A stretch of 64,000 nt of DNA, from positions 1 through 64,000 of the forward strand of contig NZ_MNPW01000004.1 in assembly GCF_001983175.1 (NCBI RefSeq). Reading direction: 5' to 3'. Positions 56,139 through 64,000 of this stretch are shown here, one piece after another (the first letter of the stretch is position 1; every line of letters starts with the position of its first letter). Below the pieces are notes generated by a model that had not been told where the DNA came from, made no database searches, and saw only the letters and a program-made list of their open reading frames with translations. The stretch comes from Pseudomonas cedrina subsp. cedrina (GTDB taxonomy: Bacteria > Pseudomonadota > Gammaproteobacteria > Pseudomonadales > Pseudomonadaceae). A program made the translations under genes and the position numbers.

Positions 56139-56887
56139 GCGATCAGGAGCTGTTGCGCTATAGCCGGCAGATTCTGTTGCAGCATGTCGACATCGACGGC
56201 CAATTGCGTCTGAAAACCAGCCGCGCGTTGATCGTCGGCCTCGGCGGGCTAGGCGCCCCGGTTGCGCTGTACCTGGCCGCCGCCGGTGTGGGCGAGTTGC
56301 ATCTGGCGGACTTCGACACCGTCGACCTGACCAACCTGCAGCGCCAGATCATCCACGACACCGACAGCGTCGGGCAGACCAAGGTCGATTCGGCCCTGCG
56401 CCGCCTCACCGCCATCAACCCCGAGATCACACTGATCGCCCACCGCGCCGCGCTGGATGCCGACTCCCTGGCGGCGGCGGTAGAGGGGGTGGACGTGGTG
56501 CTCGATTGCAGTGACAACTTCTCCACCCGCGAAGCGGTCAACGCGGCCTGTGTCGCCGGCGGCAAGCCTTTGATCAGTGGCGCGGCGATTCGCCTTGAAG
56601 GCCAGCTGTCGGTATTCGACCCGCGTCGCGCCGAAAGCCCGTGCTACCACTGTTTATATGGGCACGGCAGCGATACCGAACTCACCTGCAGCGAAGCGGG
56701 CGTAGTCGGCCCGCTGGTGGGGCTGGTCGGTAGCCTGCAAGCCTTGGAAGCCTTGAAACTGCTGGCCGGTTTCGGTGAACCCCTGGTCGGGCGCTTGTTG
56801 CTCATCGATGCCCTGACCACGCGTTTTCGCGAGTTGCGCGTCAAGCGCGACCCCGGTTGCAGCGTGTGCGGGACCGAGCATGGTTAA
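56132..56887 (+). CDS. moeB: MoeB/ThiF-family adenylyltransferase
   Basis: A 251-residue E1-like enzyme. The nucleotide-binding [17 protein letters not shown] (about residues 36-52), the Arg finger region QRQIIHD and two zinc CxxC pairs (CYHC about 171-174, CSVC near the end) are present. MoeB activates MoaD for molybdopterin synthesis; ThiF relatives are hard to tell apart by sequence alone. Start is GTG, overlapping prmC; the end overlaps murI. Confidence 0.88.
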   Translation: MLSDQELLRYSRQILLQHVDIDGQLRLKTSRALIVGLGGLGAPVALYLAAAGVGELHLADFDTVDLTNLQRQIIHDTDSVGQTKVDSALRRLTAINPEITLIAHRAALDADSLAAAVEGVDVVLDCSDNFSTREAVNAACVAGGKPLISGAAIRLEGQLSVFDPRRAESPCYHCLYGHGSDTELTCSEAGVVGPLVGLVGSLQALEALKLLAGFGEPLVGRLLLIDALTTRFRELRVKRDPGCSVCGTEHG

Positions 56888-57674
56888 GGACGCGCCCATT
56901 GGTGTGTTCGATTCCGGTGTCGGCGGCTTGTCGGTATTGGACGAGATCCAGCAGCTACTGCCCCATGAGTCGCTGCTGTATGTGGCCGACTGCGGGCACA
57001 TCCCCTATGGCGAGAAAACCCCGGCCTTTATTCGTGAGCGTTCGCGGCAAGTCGCGGCGTTTTTTTGCGAGCAGGGCGCCAAGGCGTTTGTAATTGCCTG
57101 CAACACCGCAACCGTCGCGGCGGTTGCCGAGCTACGCCAGGACTACCCCGATTGGCCGCTGGTGGGCATGGAGCCTGCCGTCAAACCCGCGGCCGCCGCC
57201 ACCCGCAGCGGCGTGGTCGGCGTGCTCGCCACCACCGGCACCCTGCAGAGCGCCAAGTTCGCTGCGCTGCTGGACCGCTTTGCCACCGATGTGCGGGTCA
57301 TCACCCAGCCCTGCCCGGGCCTGGTGGAATTGATTGAAACCGGCGACCTGAACAGCCCCATCCTGCGCCAGATGTTGCAGGGCTACATCGAGCCGCTGCT
57401 CAGCGCCGGTTGCGACACCATCATCCTGGGTTGCACCCACTATCCCTTCCTCAAGCCGCTCCTGGCCCAGATGCTGCCCCCCAGCATCATCCTCATCGAT
57501 ACCGGCGCCGCTGTGGCCCGCCAGCTCAAGCGTTTGCTGGGCGAGCGCGACCTGCTGGCCGTTGGCAACCCTGCGCCTGCGCGGTTCTGGACCAGCGGGG
57601 ATCTGCCTCATTTCAGAAACATCCTACCTACACTATGGAAATTTCCCGGAAATGTGGGTAATTTCGGTTCGTGA
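56880..57674 (+). CDS. murI: Glutamate racemase
   Basis: A 264-residue racemase that supplies D-glutamate for peptidoglycan. The two catalytic Cys are in ACNTATVAA (about residues 73-81) and [10 protein letters not shown] (about 183-192); the N-terminal [15 protein letters not shown] is typical. Last gene of the hemA operon. Confidence 0.95.
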   Translation: MVKDAPIGVFDSGVGGLSVLDEIQQLLPHESLLYVADCGHIPYGEKTPAFIRERSRQVAAFFCEQGAKAFVIACNTATVAAVAELRQDYPDWPLVGMEPAVKPAAAATRSGVVGVLATTGTLQSAKFAALLDRFATDVRVITQPCPGLVELIETGDLNSPILRQMLQGYIEPLLSAGCDTIILGCTHYPFLKPLLAQMLPPSIILIDTGAAVARQLKRLLGERDLLAVGNPAPARFWTSGDLPHFRNILPTLWKFPGNVGNFGS

Positions 57675-57787
57675 AAATTTCGTGAAATAAACACGGTTTT
57701 CCACTGAACTTCTGCATTAACGGCGACTTCTATAGCAAGTTAGCCAGTACATAAAATCTTACAACGTCGTTAGAAGGGATGTTTCAT

Positions 57788-58306
57788 ATGAAGCGTTTTC
57801 TCTGTTTGGCTGCGCTTGCGGCCGCGGTAATGGGACACTCTTTTTCGGCGCAGGCAGCCGGGCTGGAGTTTGGTCTGGGCGCCACCAGTGATTCGACGCT
57901 GACTTATCGGTTGGGGTTGACGTCGGACTGGGACAAGAGCTGGATGCAAAGCGACACAGGTCGCCTGACCGGCTACTGGAGCGGCGCCTATACCTATTGG
58001 GAAGGTGATGACCGTGCGGGCGCGAGCAGCCTGTCGTTCTCGCCGGTCTTTGTGTATGAGTTTGCCGGGCAGTCGGTCAAGCCTTACATCGAAGCCGGCA
58101 TCGGCGTGGCGGTGTTCTCTCGCACCAAACTGGAAGACAACAACATCGGCCAGGCTTTCCAGTTCGAAGACCGCCTGGGTTTCGGCCTGCGCTTTACCGG
58201 CGGGCATGAAGTGGGCATTCGTGCCACTCACTACTCCAATGCCGGCCTCAGCAGCCACAACGACGGAGTAGAGAGCTACGCGCTGCACTACACCATGCCG
58301 CTGTAA
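57788..58306 (+). CDS. pagL: Lipid A 3-O-deacylase PagL
   Basis: A 172-residue outer-membrane beta-barrel enzyme with a Sec signal peptide (cleavage near AQA-A, about residue 23). The catalytic His-Ser pair is in THYSNAGLS (about residues 148-156). PagL removes the 3-O acyl chain of lipid A and lowers its inflammatory effect. The ATG at 57788 is chosen: GAAGG is 10 bases ahead, whereas the ATG at 57779 is directly next to it. Confidence 0.9.
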   Translation: MKRFLCLAALAAAVMGHSFSAQAAGLEFGLGATSDSTLTYRLGLTSDWDKSWMQSDTGRLTGYWSGAYTYWEGDDRAGASSLSFSPVFVYEFAGQSVKPYIEAGIGVAVFSRTKLEDNNIGQAFQFEDRLGFGLRFTGGHEVGIRATHYSNAGLSSHNDGVESYALHYTMPL

Positions 58307-58325
58307 TCTCCAGAACACAGCAGCC

Positions 58326-58424
58326 CCCCGTGTGGGAGCTGGCTTGCCTGCGATAGCATCGCCGAGGTGTAACTGACACCCCGAGGTGTTTGCATCGCGG
58401 GCAAGCCCGGCTCCCACACAAGCC
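58326..58424. repeat. REPIN (two inverted REP sequences)
   Basis: GTGTGGGAGCTGGCTTGCC and the inverted GGGCAAGCCCGGCTCCCACAC flank an inner CACCTCG-type dyad. It is the third copy in the window, again between convergent genes (pagL and a YkgJ-like gene). Confidence 0.9.
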
Positions 58425-58458
58425 CGCTCCAACATTCAGACCTGCGCTGATCACAGGA

Positions 58459-58764
58459 TCAGCGATACGCCGTCGCAATCCCCTTGCGCTCTTCCAGGCA
58501 CTCCGGCGCGCCCATCTCGAACTCCCGGCAAATCAGCGGCCGTCGCTCGTAAATCGTGCACATCATCGTGTCTCGATCCAGCGCCGCGCACCATCCATCG
58601 TCCAGGCGCAGCATCACTTCGCCGCCCCAGTCGTCGGTGTCGATATAGCGCTCCGGCACGCCGGTGTCGGTGATCAGCATGACTTCCAACTGGCAGCAAC
58701 AGGCCGCGCATGTTGAGCAGGTGACGGCGGGTTCGGCGATTTGGGTGTGGGGGATGTGGGTCAT
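58459..58764 (-). CDS. YkgJ-family cysteine cluster protein
   Basis: A 101-residue protein with the Cys pattern of the zinc/iron-binding CxxCxxCC family: CSTCAACCC (about residues 16-24), then CAALD, MCTIYERRPLICREFE (about 68-83) and a last Cys. The family is common in pseudomonads and its function is unknown; the Cys set suggests a metal cluster. Confidence 0.82.
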   Translation of the reverse strand: MTHIPHTQIAEPAVTCSTCAACCCQLEVMLITDTGVPERYIDTDDWGGEVMLRLDDGWCAALDRDTMMCTIYERRPLICREFEMGAPECLEERKGIATAYR

Positions 58765-58839
58765 GGCGGCAGCTTCAAGCTTTGAGCGGCAAGCTGCAAG
58801 TAAAAGTACGGCCGTTTGTCGCTGGGTGGGTGGCGATCT

Positions 58840-59619
58840 TTACCGGTCGTCCTTTCTCGGCGGCGGGCTGCGTGACATGCGCTTGCCAATAATGAGCTGC
58901 GCGCGGTCCGGCAGTTTCGACAGCGGCCAGAGGGTCGCGATAGACAGCGCAGGGAAGGCAATTTCCAGCGGGCGTTTTTCCAGCTTGGCGAAGATATGCT
59001 TTGCGGCTTTGTCCGCCGGCCAACTGAGGGGCATGGGAAAGTCATCGCGTTCGGTCAGCGGTGTGGCGTCAAAACCCGGGCTGATTACCGTAACGTCGAT
59101 ATTGTCCGGCGACACGCTGATGCGCAGGGAGTCGAACAGGTAACGCAAGCCGACCTTGGACCCGCCGAGGGCTTCGGCGCGCGGCATCGCCAGGTAGGTC
59201 ACGGCGCTGGCGACGCCGACCAGGTGCGGCCAGTGCCCGGCGCGCAGCAGCGGCAGGGCGGCTTCGATGCAATAGCTGCTCGCCAGCAGGTTGGTGCGCA
59301 CCACGTGTTCGATGATCGAGGAATCAAACTGCCGGGCATCCACGTATTCGCAGGTGCCGGCATTGATGATCGTCGTGTCCAGCGCGCCCCAGACACCGCC
59401 GATATGTTCACCGATCTCGCGCACAACCTGGCTGTTGGTCAGGTCGCCTGCCACCACCAGCACTTGGCCAGGGAAACGCTGGGCGAGCGCTTCCAGAGGC
59501 GCTCTTGTGCGCGAGCTGAGTGCGACTTGGGCGCCGCTGTTGAGCAACTCCACGGCCAGTGCGGCGCCGATGCCATTGCTGGCGCCCGTCAACCAATAAC
59601 GGCGCGGTGTCAGGCTCAT
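58840..59619 (-). CDS. Short-chain dehydrogenase/reductase family protein lacking the catalytic Tyr
   Basis: A 259-residue Rossmann-fold protein with the cofactor motif TGASNGIG (about residues 11-18), NAG (about 86-88) and the VASAVTYL Ser strand. At the YxxxK active site the sequence reads LGGSK (about 151-155; codons CTC GGC GGG TCC AAG): Lys is kept, the catalytic Tyr is Leu. It may therefore bind NAD(P) without normal dehydrogenase activity. It lies between phrB and the YkgJ-like gene on the same strand. Confidence 0.82.
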   Translation of the reverse strand: MSLTPRRYWLTGASNGIGAALAVELLNSGAQVALSSRTRAPLEALAQRFPGQVLVVAGDLTNSQVVREIGEHIGGVWGALDTTIINAGTCEYVDARQFDSSIIEHVVRTNLLASSYCIEAALPLLRAGHWPHLVGVASAVTYLAMPRAEALGGSKVGLRYLFDSLRISVSPDNIDVTVISPGFDATPLTERDDFPMPLSWPADKAAKHIFAKLEKRPLEIAFPALSIATLWPLSKLPDRAQLIIGKRMSRSPPPRKDDR

Positions 59620-59664
59620 CCGATTCTCCTCTTCAGGTGGCGGTAAACCTTTTCACCCAGGAAA

Positions 59665-61110
59665 TCACTCATGCTCGCCGCCTGCAGCGTGGCGCGACGG
59701 CAGGCTGCGGAAAGCGGCCAACGCGCGTTCACGGGATTTTTTCAGGTCGACAATCGAGCGCGGGTAGTCGGCCACGCCAAACAGGCCGCCGACGGCTTCG
59801 GGATTATGCACGTCCTTTTTATTCAGCGCTGCCAGTTCCGGCAGCCAGCGCTTGATGAAGAGGCCTTCGCTGTCGAACTTCTCCGACTGGCTCAACGGGC
59901 TGAATATGCGGAAGTACGGCGCCGAGTCGGTGCCAGTGGACGAACTCCATTGCCAGCCACCGTTGTTGGCGGCCAGGTCGCCGTCGATCAAGTGGCGCAT
60001 AAAGAAGCGCTCGCCTTCGCGCCAATCGATCAACAGGTTCTTGGTCAGGAACATCGCCACGACCATGCGCAGGCGGTTGTGCATCCAGCCGGTTTCGAGC
60101 AATTGCCGCATGGCGGCGTCGATGATCGGCAGGCCGGTGCGCGCCTGCTGCCAGGCAGCCAGGTCTTCGGGCGCGTTGCGCCAGGCCACGGCCTCGGTTT
60201 CGGGGCGGAACGCACGGTGGCGCGATACCCGCGGGTAACCCACCAGAATGTGCTTGTAGAACTCGCGCCACAGCAGTTCGTTGACCCAGGTGATAGCACC
60301 CTTGTCGCCGCTTTCGAACTCGCCGCCGTTGGTTTGCAGCGCGGCGTGCAGGCACTGGCGCGGCGAGACCACGCCTGCCGCGAGGTAGGCGGAGAGCTGG
60401 CTGGTGCCGGGTTTGGCGGGAAAGTCGCGCTCGTCCTTGTAGTAGCTGATCTGTTGATCGGCGAAGGCATCCAGGCGGCGCCGGGCCTCGTCTTCACCGG
60501 CGGGCCAGAGGGCGCGCAACGCATCGCTGGGCGGCGGGAAACCTGCGACTGTCGGCGGGATCGCATCGCTCTTGAGCGGGATCGGCGCCTGCGCGTTTGG
60601 CGGCGCAACCATCCGTGGGAGGGCGCTGTGCAGGCGGTTATAGCAGACCTTGCGGAATTGGCTGAACACCTGGAAATAGGTACCGGTTCGGGTCAGCACG
60701 CTGCCGGGTTGGAAGAACAATTGGTCCAGGTAGCTGTGGAAAGTGACGCCTTGCCCTTCCAACCGCTTGGCCACGGCCGCATCGCGACGGCTTTCGTGGA
60801 TGCCGTATTCCTCGTTGACATGCACCGACGCCACCGACAGTTCGCGACACAGCTGGCTCAGCACGCCAGGCGCCTGGTCCCAGGTGGCTGCGGTGCGGAT
60901 CAGCAGGGGAATGTTCAGTGCGCCCAGCGTTTTGCTCAGCGCTTGCAGGTTGCGCAGCCAGAAGTCGACTTTGCACGGCGCATCATCGTGGGCCAGCCAC
61001 TGCTCGGGCGTGATCAGGTACACCGCCGCGATCGGGCCCCGGTGGCTCGCGGCGGTCAAGGCGGTATTGTCATGCAGGCGCAGGTCGGTGCGCAGCCAGA
61101 TCAGATGCAT
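59665..61110 (-). CDS. phrB: Deoxyribodipyrimidine photolyase
   Basis: A 481-residue class I CPD photolyase that repairs UV-made cyclobutane dimers with blue light. It starts HLIWLRTDLRLHDN, the antenna-domain signature, and has the FAD-binding LPIIDAAMRQLLETGWMHNRLRMV (about residues 325-348, split here only for reading) and WQWSSSTGTD region. Its start is directly next to the MerR gene stop, so the two are cotranscribed. Confidence 0.95.
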   Translation of the reverse strand: MHLIWLRTDLRLHDNTALTAASHRGPIAAVYLITPEQWLAHDDAPCKVDFWLRNLQALSKTLGALNIPLLIRTAATWDQAPGVLSQLCRELSVASVHVNEEYGIHESRRDAAVAKRLEGQGVTFHSYLDQLFFQPGSVLTRTGTYFQVFSQFRKVCYNRLHSALPRMVAPPNAQAPIPLKSDAIPPTVAGFPPPSDALRALWPAGEDEARRRLDAFADQQISYYKDERDFPAKPGTSQLSAYLAAGVVSPRQCLHAALQTNGGEFESGDKGAITWVNELLWREFYKHILVGYPRVSRHRAFRPETEAVAWRNAPEDLAAWQQARTGLPIIDAAMRQLLETGWMHNRLRMVVAMFLTKNLLIDWREGERFFMRHLIDGDLAANNGGWQWSSSTGTDSAPYFRIFSPLSQSEKFDSEGLFIKRWLPELAALNKKDVHNPEAVGGLFGVADYPRSIVDLKKSRERALAAFRSLPSRHAAGGEHE

Positions 61111-62040
61111 TTAAAGAAGTCCACGCTGGATCAATAGCTGGTGCGCCGACAACAGTTCTTCGGCGACGAACAATTCGGGAATGTCATGGGTTAATACGGC
61201 CAGCTCGGCGTGGTGGATGCAGACCGTTGGTCCGACAATCAGCTTCGGGCAATCGATACCGCCCAGCAGCTTTGCGAATGCCGGCAACTGCATTGGCTTG
61301 CTTGAATACAGCAGCACCGCGCGCGGTTGCAGGTGTTCCACCGCCAGGGCCAGCTCACCCGCGGGCAGCGGCCAGTCGAACACTTCCACCGGGCAGTCGG
61401 CACTGCTGGCCAGCCAGGCGCTGAGCCACAGATGCGGCTCCAGCGGCAGGTCGGATTGATTGACCAGCAACAAAGGCGCGCCGTGCAACTGGCGATTGTT
61501 GTGGTAGATGCGTGCACCGAACTTGCTGCGCAGCCAGGACAGGAAAAATACCCGTTCCATCTGCGCGCCGAACTGGCCCTGCCAGCGTTGTTCCAGTTCC
61601 TGCAGCAGCGGCACCAACAACTGCTCGCACAAGGTGCGCGGCGGGTAGAGCGCCATGGACTGGTTGAAGACGTCGTCGACGCGGCGTTCCGTCAGTTCGC
61701 TGATGGCTTGCACCAGGTTCTGGCGCAAGCCGTGCCATTCATTTTCCACGGCATCCGGCAGGGCCTGGGCCGAGTCGATCAGGCCTTTTACCTGGCTGAC
61801 CGGCACGCCACGATTGAGCCAGGTGAGAATGGTATGGATGCGTTGCACATGTTCGGCGCTGAACAGCCGATGCCCCTTGGGCGTGCGCTGGGGCACGATC
61901 AGGCCGTAGCGGCGTTCCCAGGCGCGCAGGGTCACAGCGTTGACGCCGGTCTGGCGCGCCACTTCGCGAATCGGCAGCCAGCCTTCCTTGAGGGCTTGAG
62001 CGATGTCTTCGCCGGGTTCGTCTTGCAGGGCAGCTTTCAT
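61111..62040 (-). CDS. MerR-family regulator, probably light- or stress-responsive (LitR/CarH-like)
   Basis: A 309-residue regulator with an N-terminal MerR helix-turn-helix (PIREVARQTGVNAVTLRAWE, about residues 27-46) and a large C-terminal domain of the B12-binding-regulator layout. The cobalamin motif DxHxxG is not visible, so it probably does not bind B12. MerR genes next to phrB in pseudomonads belong to class II LitR-type light regulators (from memory); TGTACA palindromes upstream of this operon are candidate operators. Confidence 0.83.
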   Translation of the reverse strand: MKAALQDEPGEDIAQALKEGWLPIREVARQTGVNAVTLRAWERRYGLIVPQRTPKGHRLFSAEHVQRIHTILTWLNRGVPVSQVKGLIDSAQALPDAVENEWHGLRQNLVQAISELTERRVDDVFNQSMALYPPRTLCEQLLVPLLQELEQRWQGQFGAQMERVFFLSWLRSKFGARIYHNNRQLHGAPLLLVNQSDLPLEPHLWLSAWLASSADCPVEVFDWPLPAGELALAVEHLQPRAVLLYSSKPMQLPAFAKLLGGIDCPKLIVGPTVCIHHAELAVLTHDIPELFVAEELLSAHQLLIQRGLL

Positions 62041-62043
62041 GGT

Positions 62044-63003
62044 CTAGATCGCATTACGTAGGCTGAGGTTTTCCGGGTGCGGCTGCAAGTAAGCCTGCTG
62101 CGCGATATAGCGGTCCGGGTGCTGGCGAAAGTGATGTTTGAGCAAGGTCAGCGGCACCACCAGCGGCACGATACCGTGGCGATATTGGTCGATGACGGTT
62201 TGCATTTCCTGCTTGTCATCGGCGCTGATGGCCTGCTTGAGGTAGCCGCTGATGTGCTGCAGCACATTGGCGTGGGTGCCACGGGTGGCGCACTTGGTGA
62301 GGCCGCTCATCAGGTCGCTGAAGTAGCAACTGGCCAACTCATCCAGGTTGGCATCCTTGGGCATGCTGCCCAGCAGGTGGCCGAGGCTTTTGTAGTGCGC
62401 CGGGCTGTGGGCCATCAACAAGTATTTGTAGCGCGAATGAAAGGCCAGCAGGCCGTGGCGGGTCAGGCCTTGCGCGAGCAATTGCTGCCAACTGGCATAC
62501 ACGAAGACGCGGGTCAGGAAGTTTTCCCGCAGCACTGGGTCGTTCAGCCGCCCGTCTTCTTCCACCGGCAGGTTGGGGTGACGCGCGCAAAACGCCTGGG
62601 CATAAATGCCGCGCCCGCCGCCGTCTACCGGGGTGCCGTTTTCGCGGTACACCTTGACCCGTTCCAGGCCGCAGGAGGGCGATTTCTGCATAAAGATGTA
62701 GCCGCACAGGTCAGTGTGTTCCGAGGCCATCTGCAGGCCATAATCGTCCAGCGGGCGGGTCACGTTCAGCTCGCGATTGACCGTGCCCACGGCCTGCGGC
62801 TGGGCGGGGTCGCCGACCAGGCGGATCGGTTCGCGGGGGATGCCCAGGCCAATGGCGACTTCAGGGCACAGCGGCACGAAGTCGAAATAGTCGACGAGGG
62901 TCTGGCTGCACAGCAAGGATTGTTTATGACCGCCGTTGAAGCGCACGTTCTCACCCAGCAGGCAGGCGCTGATGGCGATCTTCGGTTTGGTGGTGTCGGA
63001 CAT
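62044..63003 (-). CDS. DUF523 and DUF1722 domain protein
   Basis: A 319-residue two-domain protein. The N-terminal DUF523 part has ISACLLGENVRFNGGHK (about residues 10-26), CPEV and KSPSCGLERVKVY (about 103-115), with conserved Cys residues that may bind metal. The C-terminal DUF1722 (YbgA-like) part covers about 190-315. YbgA-type proteins often neighbour photolyase. The ATG at 63003 has GAGGGG 6 bases ahead. It is the first gene of the run DUF523-MerR-phrB. Confidence 0.87.
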   Translation of the reverse strand: MSDTTKPKIAISACLLGENVRFNGGHKQSLLCSQTLVDYFDFVPLCPEVAIGLGIPREPIRLVGDPAQPQAVGTVNRELNVTRPLDDYGLQMASEHTDLCGYIFMQKSPSCGLERVKVYRENGTPVDGGGRGIYAQAFCARHPNLPVEEDGRLNDPVLRENFLTRVFVYASWQQLLAQGLTRHGLLAFHSRYKYLLMAHSPAHYKSLGHLLGSMPKDANLDELASCYFSDLMSGLTKCATRGTHANVLQHISGYLKQAISADDKQEMQTVIDQYRHGIVPLVVPLTLLKHHFRQHPDRYIAQQAYLQPHPENLSLRNAI

Positions 63004-63025
63004 AAACAACCCCTCGGCAAAATCC

Positions 63026-63087
63026 TGTACAAGGTTTTTACCTTGTACAACTAAATCTCATCATAGATTCGATGCTGTACAAGTCAA
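63026..63087 (-). promoter_or_regulatory. Promoter with TGTACA operators for the DUF523-MerR-phrB operon
   Basis: On the minus strand TTGACT (63087-63082), a 16-base spacer and TATGAT (63065-63060). TGTACA sits in the spacer (63081-63076), and a perfect palindrome of 10-base arms TGTACAAGGT/ACCTTGTACA with a TTTT spacer lies just downstream (63026-63049). A MerR-family repressor at these sites would block the promoter. Confidence 0.7.
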
Positions 63088-63117
63088 TTTTTTTGTATAG
63101 GTATTTTCGAGGCAGGT

Positions 63118-64000
<883 letters not shown>

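Noticed and set aside
59671..61137. 488-codon open frame on the plus strand
   Set aside because: Antisense shadow of the photolyase gene.

Overview
This window is a chromosomal segment of a Pseudomonas of the fluorescens group. The signs are the paired inverted REP sequences (REPINs) typical of that group, pseudomonad-style core genes throughout, and a core gene order that, as I remember it, follows the PA4659-PA4691 stretch of P. aeruginosa PAO1. That comparison is from memory and was not computed. The sequence is GC-rich except around 41.5-45.8 kb, where the distal part of a type III secretion cluster is visibly AT-richer.

Layout. 0-3.8 kb: the end of a 5S rRNA and its terminator, then an operon of two PqiA-like membrane proteins and a six-domain MCE protein for inter-membrane lipid transport. 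3.9-8.8 kb (minus strand): the MksFEB condensin operon, with no MksG nuclease gene beside it. 8.9-11.5 kb: a Pro/Val-rich protein, rimI, an acidic protein and a beta-carbonic anhydrase. 11.5-22.6 kb: an accessory block with an unknown secreted protein, a Tat-exported acid phosphatase-like enzyme, an AtoE-type fatty acid transporter, an MFS symporter, a flavin reductase, an AraC regulator divergent from a LysE exporter, PgeF and gamma-glutamyltransferase.

22.6-45.6 kb: a Hrp1-class (P. syringae hrp / P. fluorescens rsp) type III secretion locus. It holds an AvrE/DspE-family effector (RopE-like), tRNA-Met, the ECF sigma factor RspL (HrpL), the plus-strand operon hrpJ-hrcV-hrpQ-hrcN-hrpO-hrpP-hrcQ-hrcRSTU, the minus-strand run hrpA-hrpB-hrcJ-hrpD-hrpE-hrpF-hrpG-hrcC-hrpT-hrpV, and one NtrC-type activator, RspR (HrpR/S-like). 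A readable cascade joins these: RspR acts on a sigma-54 promoter with an IHF site in front of rspL, and RspL then reads three clear hrp boxes and one degenerate one. All conserved hrc genes are intact. The inner-rod gene hrpB, however, is split by a single-base frameshift at a T5 run. No harpin, translocon or effector-chaperone gene was seen, and HrcQ is one uninterrupted protein with a plausible internal start.

45.8-58.3 kb: housekeeping genes ychF, pth, rplY, prs, tRNA-Gln, ispE, lolB and a TPR lipoprotein on the minus strand; then hemA, prfA, prmC, a MoeB-like gene, murI and pagL on the plus strand. 58.4-64 kb (minus strand): a likely stress- or light-associated cluster with a YkgJ-like protein, an SDR lacking its catalytic tyrosine, photolyase, a MerR regulator, a DUF523/DUF1722 protein, a Trp-rich small protein and a truncated FAD oxidoreductase. 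Palindromic TGTACA sites lie at the promoter in front of the DUF523-MerR-phrB run. No gene-free stretch exceeds about 300 bases; the longest (45545-45833, 27991-28252) are described with their regulatory sites.
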